Source: Glycine soja (lineage: Eukaryota; Streptophyta; Magnoliopsida; Fabales; Fabaceae). From it: 64,000 nucleotides of DNA. Below, piece by piece: positions 10,319-23,921 of the stretch (its first letter is position 1; each line of letters opens with the position of its first letter). A program made the position numbers and the translations under genes. The stretch spans positions 8,997,198 to 9,061,197 of the forward strand of contig NC_041020.1 of NCBI RefSeq assembly GCF_004193775.1, in the 5' to 3' direction. Under the pieces are notes generated by a model. The model did no database searches. It saw only the letters and a list, made by a program, of their open reading frames with translations, and was not told where the DNA came from.

Positions 10319-12379
10319 TCATTTTTCATTTTCAAATAATAGGTTGCCCACTAGATGCGAAGCGCCTTCAATCTCTCTAGTTCCAATGGTCTAGCATCAT
10401 TGAAATATTGCATGATATAATAAAATAAGTCAATAATATATAATACCAATTATAACAAAATGAAATATGTTTGAATTAACAATTACTGTTTTCCAATTAT
10501 TCTTGAAACTTCCTAAGATTATAGTTAACATCTAGTGCATGACGTAATACCCACACTCAGTGCTTCCTTTTTGTCTATTATACTAAATGCATTATGAAGT
10601 TTAGATATTCAATTTTAAGTAAAAGTTAGTCTACACAATATTAAAATATAACTAGAAGCATTGTTTAAATAGCTTACTTTAACAACAATCCACCTAGCAG
10701 CAGTCTTGGATTTACTTTGTGGAGTATCGTCAAGTCCTTTCAAAGCATTGTTCAATACAAACATGGATGCGTATTGTTCAATTAAAATATTGATGTTCCC
10801 GATTAATGCTAATGCAAATGTATTGAAAAAAAGTAACCTATTAATAATTCCTTTGAGGTAGTTGTCTGGCCTATTATGCAACGAACAAAACCAGATGACA
10901 ATAATTTTGTACCCACTCAAGAGGGATCAACATAAAATGTCAGCGTACAACCCGTATTTCTCTGAGTCATCCATGTCTGGGTAATTCCCTGAGGGATCAA
11001 CACAACTCTCCTTTGTGCTAACATGAGCAGCTAAAGGACCCACCTCTGGCTCAGGAGGCAATGTGAGTCCCTGTGATTGCATTTGCGATTGAAACTGAGA
11101 CTGCATTTGGCTAAAGGACAACATTAGTTGTCGAGTCACTTTTTTTGTGATTGATTCCTCCAGTTGGTCCCTAATCTTTTGCGTCAGTTGCTCAAGGTCT
11201 TCGAGAGTCATGGAAGAAGAAGTGCAAGAAGTCCTTGGAGCCAGTCCAAAGTATTGTTTGATCATGACACCGGCTCCAGCAGCACACACACGACCAGGGT
11301 GTTCTAGTCGCCCAATGGCACCGGCTCCCTGTGAGGCTTGCTCCTCCAACGACTCTTGTAACGAACACATTTATTTGTTTTCTCAATCACACAATAAACA
11401 TAAATAATTGCAATTAACAATTGAAAGTGACTTACAATCTTGTTAGCAATTTCTTTTGCTGCCTCAGACGTCATTTGACCAGTTTTCTTGGTGCGGGTCA
11501 TCTTCCACTTCACATGTCGTCTGATGGGAGATGGAGGATCAATCACGGTGTCAGTGCTTCTGGATTGAGCATCTTCCTTCAATTGTTTCTTTTTCTTCTC
11601 ATCCATCACCTTCTTTTCAAGAAGCTCATAACCCCCACGAGACAAAACGTGAGGGGCAGTGTTTTGTTTCTGAATGGCCTGTGCCTTTTTTTGCACATCC
11701 TTTAAAAATTAAACATTATCCGAAGTTATTATTACTGACAATAATAAGTAAATTTAATGTTTAAAACAAGGAAAATGACAAAGTTACCTTCCACGAAGGG
11801 TCTCTACGGCTTTGATAAAATCGGGTCCACTTTTCCTGGCTAATGTCGTACTTTTCACAAATAGTATCATCGACACCGTCCTTGTCGGTTGTAAGTGCCC
11901 ATTTCAAAGTCAAATCAAACTTAAACTATCTCCATCGCTCCCCCACAGTCTGAAGTATTTTATTTTTTGTCCTCAAATCAAATGCTTCAGGGATATCAAA
12001 TTCAGCCTGACAAACGAAAATTACATTTTATTGTTACTAAAACAAAATTTTATTGTTAATCAACAACATGCAACATTTAAGTTAAATACTTGAATATCCT
12101 CCCATATCAAGTCCTTCTGGGCAGTAGAGACTTGTTTCCAATTCTCGTATGTCACATCTACCTTATCGCGAGAGACGATCCCCAAATATGTTCTTAACTT
12201 CTTTCTGTGGGGACCGTCGGCTTTCCCCATTGCAAGATCCATATGGACTAGGGGTCTCTCTGCCCCAACTGGTCTAGTCGCCAATGATCTTAGGCGTGTG
12301 GCTTTTCTTGTCCGCTTCAAGGTAGAAGGGAATGTCATGCTGCATCAGTAGGAGGAGGAGAGCTGGGTGGTGTAGTCAT
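10319..12379 (-). pseudogene. CACTA second gene with Ulp1-like end, broken
   Basis: The gene starts at the ATG at 12379 (MTTPPSSPPPTDAA, like the start of the copy in element 2). It continues through exon-like blocks: 12338-12060 (GPHRKKLRTYLGIVSRDKVD), 12010-11790, 11696-11440 (LLSRGGYELLEKK, typical of the plant Transposase_24 family) and 11370-10930 (LEHPGRVCAAGAG, then a Gln/Met-rich coiled segment). A Ulp1-like C-terminus follows: VIWFCSLHNRPDNYLKGI near 10900, GLDDTPQSKSK near 10730, ECGYYVMH with the presumed catalytic Cys at 10553-10555, and RPLELERLKALRI near 10370. A frameshift follows the N-terminus, and stops occur including TAG at 10532-10534. The His-containing exon was not found. 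The protein probably acted in subterminal-repeat binding or as a protease; this is inferred from relatives. Confidence 0.8.
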
Positions 12380-12481
12380 TTGCCTATAAAGAAAAAAAAA
12401 ATTAATTTTCAAGATAATCACAAAACTCAATAACTTATGTAATTGAATGGACTGAAATGAAGCACATAATAAAAAATTACA

Positions 12482-15400
12482 TTAGACGATGTTAATTAAT
12501 TCTCCTTCGTCATGATCATTACGATTAACATGAACGTCGTCAGCTTCTTCTTCTCTAACGATGTTAGTAGACATTTGTGTGGACAAAGGACTAACATAAG
12601 TATCAATGTATGAATCATCATCTTCAACATTAACACCAATTGTTTTCCCGTGTAGAACCACTGACCACCTTTCATCACAAGGGTCTTGAACATAAAATAC
12701 TTGTTTAGCTTGTTCTACCATGATAAATGGGTCATTCTGGTAAGCGAGTTTCTTAAGATCTACCAATGTAAATCCCACATCATCGGTCCACACACCGATA
12801 TTGCTGTCAACCCACTTACATTTGAAAACACAAAAAGTAAATTTCACATAGTTAAGCTCCTAGATTTCTTTAACGAAACCAAAGTAAGGGAAGGAAGCTA
12901 CACAAGGATTGTCATCATGTACACTAGCGAAGTGTTGAGATTTAACCCTTAAGGTAACCCCACTATTTTGCATTGTACTTTTCTCGTCTTGTGCTTTGGT
13001 ATAGAAGGAATACTTGTTTATATCATATCCTTGCCAAGTTATAACATTTCTTTTAGGTCCATCTGCTAGCTTTCTTAACATTTCAGAAGTATTATCATCA
13101 GCAAAGATTGTATCTTTAAACCGATCTAGGAAAGTCTTGTTATGCTCTTTCAAGACCATGTTCTTCGACATTTTTGGATTACTTTGCTTCACTAAACCTT
13201 CATAGCGAAGTATGTATGGAAAAACTTCATTACTGTTATTCAATACATACAAATGAGCTTGTTGTAACTCTTATACACTTGGAGTGATAACATGCAGTCC
13301 TCTTGAACCCTTACCTCCCACTCTTTCATCATGCCGAGACTCGGGAAACCCAACAGGTTTTGCTTTTGCAATGTACTTTGAACAAAATTCAATGGCTTCT
13401 TTTGCAATGTACCTTTCCACGATAGATGCTTTCGGACGGTGTAGATTCTTTGTATACCCTTTTAAGATCTTCATGTATCACTCAACCGGGTACATCCACC
13501 GCAAATAAATAGGATCACAACATTTGATTTCTCTAACCAGATGAACAATTAAGTGAACCATGATGTCGAAGAAAGCAAGAGAAAAATATAATAGCAGCCT
13601 CGTTTTCCAGCTCATCTAACTTGACAGGATCAAGGACTTTGCTACATATGGCATTGAAGAATAAGCACAACCAAGTTATGGCAAACCTGACTTTGTTAGG
13701 CAAAATGTCTCGTATGGCCACAGTTAACAATTGTTGCATCAAGGCGTGGGAATCGTGAGACTTTAGGCCTACCAACTTAAGATCTTTAAACTACACAAGG
13801 CTCTTAATATTTGAAGAGTATCCTTGTGGGACTTTGACCTGGCGCAGACACTGACAAAAACTAATCTTCTCCTTTCTGGACAAAGTATGACAAGCTAGAG
13901 GCAAGTATATTTTTTTACCATCAGACCTTGGATGTAATTGCAACCATATACCCATCTCAGCTAGATCTTGAAGAGTATTCAAACCATCTTTTGTCTTGCC
14001 TTGAATGTTAAGGAGCATCCCAATGACACTATCACATACATTTTTTTCCACATGTCTAACATCTAGATCAGACTAGTAGGGGAGATCAAACAAAATCAAT
14101 CTTTTCTTCCATATGCAAGTCTTACTTTTTTTTCTTTCTTTTTGGTCTTTCCAAATATAGTATTTAGGTGTTGAACCCGTTGGAAGACCTGGTCACCAAT
14201 TAACGGTATCGGCGCAGTTTCATGCTCTTGATTTCCATTAAATTCTTTTTTCAATCGCCGGTAAGGGTGACAAGGTTTCAGAAAACTTCGATGCCTAGTG
14301 TAGACTGTTTTTCTATCATGTTTCAGTTGTATGTAACTTGTGTCTTCTTCACATATGGGCCAAGCACGATGGCCCTTAACACTGTACCCGCTCAAATTCC
14401 CATATGATGGAAAGTCATTAATGGTACAAAAAAGCATTGCACGCAAATGAAAAGTCTCATTTCGAAACCCATCAAACACTAAAACCCCCTCGTCCCACAA
14501 CTTTGTCAAGTCTTCAATCAAGGGACTGAGATAAACATCAATGTCATTTCCTGGCTGTCATGGGCCAAATATCATCATAGACAACATCATATATTTTTGC
14601 TTCATGCACAACCAAGGATGCAAATTGTAAATTACTAGCAAAACTGGCCACGAACTGTGTTGAGTGATTAAACTTCCATATGGACTCATTCCATCAGTGG
14701 CTAGTCCAAGCCTAAGATTTCTTGGCTCTTTGCCAAAATCTGGATACAAACGATCAATCTTCTTCCACTGCGAGGAATTAGCCAAATGACGGATCATTCC
14801 ATCGCAGTTTCTCCCATTTGCATGTCATGTAAGGTCTTTTGCATTGTCTCCATTAGCAAACGGATGCTTAAACCGTAGATTGATTAGAAGATACCACAAC
14901 ACCTTCGCTAGGGGGCCCTTCTTTGAGTTTTCGTCACAACTACACTCGTCATCATCCTTCACTTTGTACCATGATACCCCACACCTAGGGCATTTGTGCA
15001 TTTCTTGAAACTCATGTTTGTACAGTATGTAGTCATTAGGGCAAGCATGAATATTCTGAGACTCCATACCCATCAGACACAGTATCTTCTTGGCATGATA
15101 GTAACTTTTTGGCAACGTGTTTTCCTCTGGAAGCATATCTTGCACTACTTGAAGTAGTGAAATAAAGCTTTTGTCACTCCACCCATATCTGGCCTTCACA
15201 TTAACTAGACTTAACACTGCTGACAACAACGTCAAGGAATTCTTGCACCCCAAATACAAAGGCTTCTTTGAATCAGTTTGCAATGTATCATACATAGGGG
15301 CATGTGTTTGTTGAAAAGACTTTTGTCCAAGATCATGAATCATATCCTCGCGATCTCCCATTTCTACATCAAATGTTTCAGATTGGGATCCACTCTGCAT

Positions 15401-15641
15401 GTCTGTCAATTCACCATGCCATATCCACGTTGTATAATTCTTCTTAATCCCATCACACAACAAATGTTCTCGTATGTTGTCGAGTATTTTCCGTCTCCCG
15501 TTTAAACAATTTATGCAGGGACCAAAAAAACTTTCCATCCCCATCCGGTCAACTTCTTTCGGAAGCAAATTGCAAGAACTGCTCCACACCTTCCTCATAC
15601 ACAGGGCTCATGCGACTTTCATTCATCCAACTTCGATCCAT
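12482..15641 (-). pseudogene. TNP2-type CACTA transposase, broken
   Basis: The start is the ATG at 15641 (MDRSWMNESRM), the same beginning as the copy in element 2. Domains in order are: transposase-associated domain (CINCLNGRRKILDNIREHLL); the TNP2 core, with HACPNDYILY near 15040, a zinc-type CPRCG, LATDGMSPYG near 14680, DGFRNETFHLRAML near 14460 and HVEKNVCDSVIGMLLNIQ near 14040; DUF4218 (YTKNLHRPKASIVERYIAKE near 13430); and DUF4216 (VFKCKWVDSN, GFTLVDLKKLAY). Length and order match complete En/Spm transposases, which excise and insert the element. A stop and a frameshift near 15530-15560 break the first domain, and further stops lie near 14824, 14555, 14068 and 12860. It is dead but lacks large deletions. 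Confidence 0.92.
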
Positions 15642-17361
15642 CTAAATAATAACTTTGTGATACTCAACCAGTTATTTGATGCACGAAAATCTCACTTTTT
15701 CATTAAAGGTGTGGCCTTATCCCATTCAAGAAGACATTTTTTATGGTAGATTCATACGTCAAGGTTAACTCTCTTGTTAAATTTGATGAAATTTCGACAG
15801 TATTTCACATTGATCTCTAAGTACACGATATGAAAGCGATGACATTAATTCCCCGACAATCAAGTATGCACTCAGAGAACAAAACTTGTATATAAATCAC
15901 GGGTCATTAATCATGGACAGCAACATATAAAACCATTGGTAACAAAAATGAGCATCAAAAGTTTATGAAAAACTTTCGTACCTGTGATGATGATCAGTGT
16001 AATGTCTAACAACGAATGTCATGATCACGATGCAAACAAGAAAACAAATAGTGCCTACAAATTAAATATTTGAATGCTAAGTGAGATATAAGACAAACTT
16101 GGATATATCAACTAAGACTTTACTTGAAATAAACAATGACTCTTGAATTTATATTTTAATGCTTCCATGTAACTACATTCAAGTGTATATATTATATCTA
16201 CTACTGAAATAGATTAAAAACAAAACAGAACCACACACAGAAAGATACCCTATTGGAACCATTGTCATCAAGTACTCGTTGGTGTCAACTAGTCCCAAGT
16301 CCCAGACAGACAGTGCTAAGTTTAACATGCCTACTTATCACTGGTGAAAATATTTCAAACCAAAGATACCCTATTGGAAGACCATGTCAAAGTGTAATCA
16401 ACCTACCTGTAAGTAACCTCTTTAAATAGACAAAGAATGGAGACGATTCTCTCCATTGATTATGGAAACAAACAAACATATTGTGTAAAAGTCAAAGAAT
16501 GGAAAACCATGTCGTAGCACATGCACCTAATAATCACACCATCAATAAGCACAAATAATAAACCATAGGGGATTATACCTCAAAGTTAGAGGACACAATT
16601 AGGGTTGGTGACAGTGATATTGCCTGGAGGTTTTGAAGTTGTCCTATAATCAAACAAATTATTTGTGCTAGAGAAATTATGAATAACAAAATAGACCAAG
16701 CATGCACGCAGACCCAAAGATAAATAAGTGTACTTAAAGGGCTTTAGGCGCCTTACACATATTTGAGTCTAGTAGTGGAATCCATACCAATTTATGACCA
16801 AGAACCAATGAATTTGTCTCCAAAACAAATTCATCTTATTAGAGACACATAAAGCAGTCAACAAGAGGAAAAGCAAGTGATCAAACCACTACTACAAAAC
16901 AAGTCTCATCCTATCAAAACAAATACATCTTATTTGAGACCCATAAAGCAGTCAATAAAAAATATAAGTGGTAGTTATAGTAAACTAAGTGCTGAATCAA
17001 TGTGATGAATTATAGTTTGAGTCATAAAAATTATTCATACAATAAACAAATTTGATGAACAATTTTCTTATAAGAAGTAGTTATAGTAAACTAAGTGCAA
17101 AGTGAATCAAGAATATTAATCATACAACTCATTTTCTACACTTCAACAAGGGTACAATTGTCAAAAATCTTTTGGAGCTAGTTCATTATGCTAATTTAAT
17201 TGAATATTTGGGTCATAATCAAAAACCTTAAGTCCTTGTCATCATTTATTTGTACGAAAATTGATGCTAGTGATATTTATGTAGCAGTCGTGATAATCAC
17301 TGTAAGTAGTGAGTACATTAAGTTGCCATTTGTGCCAATATAGAAACAGATAAATATGAAG
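15642..17361. other. 5' interior of CACTA element 1, no gene seen
   Basis: AT-rich sequence upstream of the transposase start, up to the nested solo LTR. It presumably holds the element's leader and first intron. No protein motif was recognised. Confidence 0.5.
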
Positions 17362-20300
17362 TGTAACATCCCAATTTTCGAAAACTAGATTAAAAAGGAT
17401 TGTTATTTATAAATAAATAGAATTTTAAAAAAATGATGAGATTTTATAATTAAATAAATATGGAGATATAATTATTAATTAAAATAATGATTTGAGAGAA
17501 AATAAAAAGGGTATTTTATTTATTTGTTTGATAGAGAATAAAATAAAGTTTGTTTTCATAAAATAATAAATAATAAATAAATAAATAGAGTAAATAATAG
17601 GTCTAAATGACCCTAGCTATAAATAGCAACATGCTAGGTCAGTTTTCAGACTGACTCCTCAGTCTCCTCTACCTCACAATTTCGTTTCTTTTCTCTTCTC
17701 CCAAAACCCTCTCTTTTTTTTTCCGTAGGCCACCAAACCTGTCTCAGAAAAATGACGATCTCAAACTTGTTCACCGTTGGATCGTCGTGAAATTTGAGCA
17801 CTACGTTTGCAGCCCAATTATGAGAATGCTCACCGTTGGGAATTCTGATATAATGTTTGAGCTAAGAGAAATACCTTTCGCATTGTAGCCTTTTCCTTTC
17901 CCGTAGAAACCCAAAATGGTCTCAGTAAAATTAAGATCCTGATTTTGTTAACCGTTGGATTTTCATGAAATTTGGATATGTAGTTCAAAATTCAATTTCG
18001 CACACCTTCACCGTTGGGATTTCCGAGATAATGTTCTTGGAGGGAGAAAAAGGAATCACATGAAGACAGTACAAGTGGAGGTTTCAATCCCTTCTCCGTC
18101 TCTCTGACGTTTGAGAACTCTATCAGAGTAGTCGGAGGAAAAACTGGAAGAATCTCAGGGAACCGCTAGAGATGCCGCTGTCGTTGTTGGAAGACACGTG
18201 AGTCCGCTTAGAGGTAAGGGATAAGTTATTCACAATTGGGAATTAGTGAGAACATGTGTAGGGATCCCTTAGATATATCAATTGAAATGGGTTTTGGGGT
18301 GTTTTTGCAATTTTCATTTTATCCTTATAATTATTACAGTGAATTATATATGTTTGACAGACCAATTTTTATGAAATTGATATGCTATTGTGTTGAGCGT
18401 GAACCCTATAAATCGAGTATTTTTTCTAATTAATATGAATTGATGAAATAAAGTAAGGAGAAATTTAGAGAGAAATATTGATTTTGTATTTTCTCTTTTT
18501 CTTGTTTAGGTTTTTATATATAATTTAAAAAAAATTAATATCATAATTGAAACTGACCAAAGTGTTCATATAATTATTTAAAATTTGTGCATTGAAAGCT
18601 TACTTTGAAATTTGTGATTCAATATGATGTATGCTAGTTTATAGATATAGAGGTAGTTATTTATATTAATAACTTATGTAAATAATATTGTAGAGTGTTA
18701 TAGTATGATTCCAAAAATTATTAAGTGTTGGAGTTTGAGAATATTATGGTTAAATTTCATGAATATGTGTATGTTGTACCTTATGAATATCATTGGGAAT
18801 GTTATGAGATGGTTGATGTGATGTTATGAGATGTTAAAGTGTGGACATGATATTCGATTGTGAATAAGTGGATATGTTAACACTTGATGTTACATTAATT
18901 ATATCGTGAGCTATGAATTATACAATAACCCGACCAGTGTTTATGCGCAGTGTTAAAGAGAAAGTGTAGGTTCCTAGTTAGGAACCAGTGTTAAATTGTA
19001 GCGCAATTGTGTTAAACATGTTTGAAACATGAGTATGAGGTCGTGGTATTGTATAATTCATGAGCAATGTTTATAAATGAAATATGTGATGAATTATGGA
19101 ATAATATGTTGCCTTGAGATTATAATATTGTTATTGAGATTGAGTAAAAGTGTAAAGTAGAACATGTGTTGAATTGTGAGATACGTGAAAACATGTGATG
19201 GTGGATTGTGACATTATGAGATGTGAAATTGTGAATGAGTTTTGGTGGTGAATAAGTGTGTGATTAACTCTTGATGTGACATTATTTGTGTTGTAAGCTG
19301 TGAATTGTACAATAACCTGACCAGTGTTATCTTGAGAAAAGTGTAAATGCGCAGTGTTAAAGAAAAAGTGTAGGTTTCCTATTTAGGAACCAGTGTTAAA
19401 TTGTAGCGCAATATGTTGTACGTGTTTAACACACAAGTGTGAGGTCATGGGTATTGTATAATTCACTAGTAGTGTCTGTGTGCTAAAATGATTTTAGGGG
19501 TTGGACCTAAATCAGGAGGGAGAGACCCTGATGGACTTTTCAGAGTGTAGGCCTTGGGGGTCACCGGGTTTGAGTGCTCCTTTAAGCCTATGCTGATCCC
19601 ATATGGTTAGAGCATTCTTGCAAAACATCATGACCCTGACTGGTCTCCCTATGATCTTACTTAGTGAGAGTGACCTGACAAACCCATTGTTTGGTGTGTC
19701 TTGTTATGTACTCCTAAGCGCCCTAGGGTGGTTTTTCACTAACATGGTACCACATTGCATATAGGCTTGAGTCTTAGCATAACTGTCTCATGCGCTTGCT
19801 AATTGTTTATTATGAAATTGATGTGTTATTATGTCTTGATCAGAGCATGTGATTCTTGTGTAATGTGATTGATGATTGAAAAGTGTGATTGATGGATGAA
19901 AAATGAACTTTGAATGACAAAGTGGTGGAATTACGTGTAAGTAAATTTTATTTGGTTTATATGATATGTATATCTAGCTTTCTTGTTTCTCTATTAGTTA
20001 GGAATGTGATAACTCACTCCCCGTGTGTTGTTTGTGTTTGGATCCTGTGATGATCTTGAACTTTGTGTTCGGGGGAGCAGATGACTAGGTGAATTGATTT
20101 AAGGAACCTTGTGCTGAAGGACGTCGAGACACAACGCTCTGATAGGATGTGGCATTAGGGTATAGGGTTTTATATTAATTGTATGAAGTCTTTGACGGTC
20201 TTCCTTAAACCGAGATAACTTTATTATTTGTTTGGACAAGTTTGAATATGATGTAGAAGAAAGTGAATGTGAGTCTTTTATCCCTTTGAAAGACTTGTAT

Positions 20301-20386
20301 TTAAAAATGTAAAAAAAATACTTTTAATTAATATTTGGATTTTTATTCCTTTGTTAGTATATATGTGAGGGGTAGAGGGTGTCACA
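17362..20386 (+). mobile_element. Solo LTR, family B (3025 bp)
   Basis: The insertion begins TGTAACATCCC and ends GGGTGTCACA and is flanked by TGAAG on both sides (17357-17361 and 20387-20391), an exact 5-base target duplication. No gag or pol sequence is present, so it is a solo LTR, long for a plant element. A TATA box (TATAAATAG, 17618-17626) is followed by a region with several CACCGTTGG motifs. A diverged internal duplication (around 18920 and 19308) repeats a segment containing GCGCAGTGTTAAAGA. An inverted relative of nearly the same length is at 46256-49291. Confidence 0.93.
17618..17626 (+). promoter_or_regulatory. TATA box of the family B LTR
   Basis: TATAAATAG lies about 250 bases into the LTR and has a counterpart, CTATTTATAG, near 49032 in the inverted copy. 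Conservation in two insertions supports a promoter role. Confidence 0.6.
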
Positions 20387-20391
20387 TGAAG

Positions 20392-22050
20392 TGCGTTCAG
20401 TTTATCATGCAAACTTTCTTCAATTTATTTAATCTATTAGTTATGTAGTTGAGAACTTAAATTTGCCACTATTCATGTAAATACCATCCTAACGTAGCAA
20501 GTGACAGTAGTAGTTGCAACTATTCATGTAAATCTGCTACTATTCATGTAGTCTTTATTTTAATCCTCAATAGTAGAACTACCTCACCAGTCACTACCTA
20601 CATTGACCACCACTTCCTCCTATAGTCCTCACCCTCTCTCTCACTTTATTCAAACTTCACCATAGTTTAGCACTTGAGTTATTATATCAACCACGAATGT
20701 CCACAAGTTAAGAACAAAAAAAATAGAAGCAAAACATGGAAGTTGTTAAGTTGGTGATCCAACTAAGAGACCAGACACAACTTAACGGTTGTTAAGTTAA
20801 GTTGTTAAGTTGGTGCTGGCAACTTGCCTCCTATAATACATATGACCCCACACCTGAAAATCCTTTTTTTTTTATACACTTCAGCAGCCACATAAATAGT
20901 AGTTTCTAAATGATATTGACACACAACAGTTACCTCACATTGGTTTAAATGTTTTTGTTTACCCAATTATATCTGAAGCACTTAAAATAAGAAAACAACA
21001 ACGAAGAATAAGCAAACCAAAACCCCCCAATTGTGGGGTTGTGAGTGATCACCCTATAGGCAAATAGACATTAGTGACAAAGACTAAGTATAAGGAAGGA
21101 AGTTATAAAAAAGGCTAAACATAGTTGCCTTAAGGTTTGCTGCGATCTCTCAATCCCTCACCTCTTGAATCTGATCATCACATACAAATACCATTGGAGA
21201 ACCAGCTTTCTCCCCTAGTTGCAATTAATGAGATCACTCCCATTTGGTCTAGGGAAAAACAAATACGATGATTCATATTACTTACCATGAGAAAATTTAA
21301 TATTAGAACTCATGACTTGTACTACTCATTGCTATTAACTGAGAATAGTGCAAGCTGATTCCCTATCCATGACTATTCAAATACTGAGATGAACCAAAGA
21401 AAAATAGATACAAGTCAAACACCTTTTTACACAAAAATCTCTAGCTTTAAGAACATGGGCAAAAGGTCTGCCATGCATATAGCCACAACTATTTGCTATG
21501 AATCAAGTGCTATTAAAAAAGGAAATAGTAACAATCTTCTAGTCTAAAGATAGAACACAGAAACCCTTACCACATTGACCAGTGAAACAAGATTTGCAAC
21601 TCGAGTGCTATCAAATAAATCGTCATACGTACGAAAAAGGAAGTATAACAAAAATCATACCTTTAAAATAAATAAAAACTATTGTACAATTGCCCTGGTA
21701 AGTGATTGAGCCAGCCACAAAATAAAGGGAATAACGACAAACCAAGTTAAAAGGAAACTAAAAGGCTCTAGAATATGCATTTAACAATTCATGACATTAC
21801 CTAATTACTCATACATAACAGGTGCTTATGCTTGACCAACGTGTGGATAAAATAAAAACAAGGTTGCAGCAATGGTTGACAGAGTCGCGAAAAATAAGGT
21901 TGCAACAAAATACCTAGGTACGGTGGTGAGGTGTCACGGTGGCGTGCTGTCACAGGGGCTACAAATGCTGAGGTAGAGTCGTGAACATGAACCTTAGACA
22001 GAGAAGAAAAGAGAGCGTGAGGAAAATATGGCTCACGTTCTAATATTTTT
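20392..22050. other. 5' interior of CACTA element 1, continued
   Basis: AT-rich sequence between the solo LTR and the right subterminal repeats. No coding region was recognised. Confidence 0.5.
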
Positions 22051-22054
22051 AAAT

Positions 22055-22300
22055 GTAGATTCAACATCGGTTTTCAATACAAAACCGATGTTAACCAAGC
22101 GATGTAAACGTTAACATCGGTTTTATAGAAAAAATCGATGTTAACTCATCAAACGTTAACATTGGTTTTGAAGAAAATCGATGTTAACGAACTTACGTTA
22201 ACATCGGTTTTCTTCAAAACCGATGCCACCGTGTTTATGTTAACATTTGTTTTACTAAAAATCGATGTTAACCTGACGATGTTAAATCTACATTTTCTAG
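22055..22300. repeat. Right subterminal repeats of CACTA element 1
   Basis: At least nine AACATCGGTTTT-type units in both orientations, several as near-perfect inverted pairs around GTTAAC. They match the left end of the element and both ends of element 3. This end is 5' relative to the element genes. Confidence 0.85.
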
Positions 22301-22305
22301 TAGTG

Positions 22306-23555
22306 AGTGCACTAAGTTGACATTGAAAACTAGTCCAAAGAAAAAAAGTTGACATTGAGAATTAAAATTTACATTATTTTTTATATTGTCTTTGGTGATA
22401 TTCTTGGCTCATGCTTTGATAGATTACATTGTGTCATTCATTTCTTATGTAGTTTCATTCATGTTACTCTAAAACTTGACTCCTTTTTAAGCTACTTGTT
22501 CATATGTGTTGAAGTTTTTCATGCATTCAAATTATCAAATGTTAGCAATGTTCGAAATTATCAAGTGATTCCTAAATGACAAATAAGAACCAAAGATCCC
22601 CATTAACAATGTCATCCACTATGGGTAAAAAAAATTAAGAAAATATAAGAAGGCAAGCAACCTTTGTTATCTCACAAGGATATTTAACTTTTATCAACCA
22701 ATATTTAGAAATGTTGGTAAAAAAATAGGGTTTTAAGTTTTTAAGTGGGCTTACTCCCATACAAATCATCTCAAAATTTGGAGCTTTGTCATTATAGTTT
22801 CAAGAAACCATTTGTTATCTCACAAGGCAAGCACACTATGATTTATACATTTTATCTTAATTTGATACGTGCCACACCTTTCCTTTTTGTAATCCATTGA
22901 GAATAGCCTCATCAACTTTTATTTAATCAATGACACGTCATGCAAATCCCTCTTAGGTTTCAACTAACATCTTTCATGCCATCCAAGAGATATATTATTA
23001 GATTTATATTCTTTCCAATTTTCTAAATTTGTTGTCAATGGATGTTCATGTAATTTTTCCTTGGCTAATTTGACTTTGATATACTATCTTGTAGAACTGG
23101 GCGTTGGTCGGATTTGGGCCCAAAATCATAAATCTGTTGAAAATCGAACTTCTTCAAAACTGGCCCATATTCATTCAAAACTCTCATTCGAATTGGTTGG
23201 ATTTCGGGTCTTGGTTTGGCAGGTACATTGAATGGGTTATTTTGGTAACAAAATCCAAAAGAGAGTTGTGGCAACTGCCACTGCCATGATTGATGAAGAC
23301 GATTATGTAGAAGGGAGGTGACTTCAATTCCAATACAACTTAAGAAGTGTAATTCAAAGACTGGGACAATATGCTCGTTGGAGCATTACTTCGACTCAGC
23401 ACATGACTAGTAGACAGTGTTGGGTAATTAATACTGTCAAATAAAATTATTTACATCTACAAAGAATTGTGAAAACACAATAAAAATTATAAAGCGTAAA
23501 AAAAATACTAACGACCACCCATAAGAATTTAGTACAACGTTCTAATCAACTGAGA
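22306..23555. other. Flank of CACTA element 1, no gene recognised
   Basis: Mixed AT-rich sequence. A more GC-rich block at 23090-23290 with GGATTTGGGCCC and GGATTTCGGGTC motifs looks repeat-derived, but no family was identified. Confidence 0.45.
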
Positions 23556-23900
23556 ATATTGTTATACATAACACTAAAATCTCTAATGTATATTTAATGC
23601 GCATATAAATTTAAATAATAAATTTTGTGACAATTAATTTTGATATAAATCATAAGAATTATTTAATTTGTATATTTTTTTATAAATAAAAAATATTTAC
23701 TATTACAAAATTTAATATATATTAAATTTTGTAATAGTAAAAAAAAATTAATGCACAAATGAGTAATTTAACATGAGCATTAAATATACATTAGAAATTT
23801 AAAAATTTTAATTGTCACAAAATTTATTATTTAAATTTACATGCGCATTAAATATATATTAGAAATTTTAGTGTTATTTTAGTGTTATGTATAACAACAT
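23556..23900. mobile_element. Fold-back MITE-like element
   Basis: Two inverted arms of about 85-95 bases face each other: the left begins TTGTTATACATAACACTAAA and the right ends TTAGTGTTATGTATAACAAC. Both arms share ATTTAATGCGCAT and AATAATAAATTTTGTGACAA. The centre contains a further A/T palindrome (ATTACAAAATTTAATATA and its complement). The whole is about 345 bases and noncoding, typical of a MITE or fold-back element. The target duplication was not resolved. Confidence 0.65.
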
Positions 23901-23921
23901 TATTTATTTTATAATGTAATT

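Larger units (their letters stand above)
9636..22305 (-). mobile_element. CACTA transposon, element 1 (12.67 kb)
   Basis: The left end is CACTATTAGAAAAT and the right end is ATTTTCTAGTAGTG, inverted copies of one another with one mismatch. AGT occurs on both sides (9633-9635 and 22306-22308), the 3-base target duplication expected of CACTA elements. Both ends carry tandem and inverted AACATCGGTTTT subterminal repeats. The interior has two genes on the minus strand, a TNP2-type transposase and a second gene with Transposase_24-like and Ulp1-like parts, both broken. A 3.0-kb solo LTR sits in the 5' half. It therefore has an autonomous layout with dead genes. Confidence 0.93.

Noticed and set aside
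22138..22355. Open frames on both strands
   Set aside because: They arise from the AACATCGGTTTT subterminal repeats of CACTA element 1.
23090..23290. GC-richer block as a host exon
   Set aside because: Both strands are open but the sequence looks like repeated GGATTTGGGCC-type noncoding repeat sequence.
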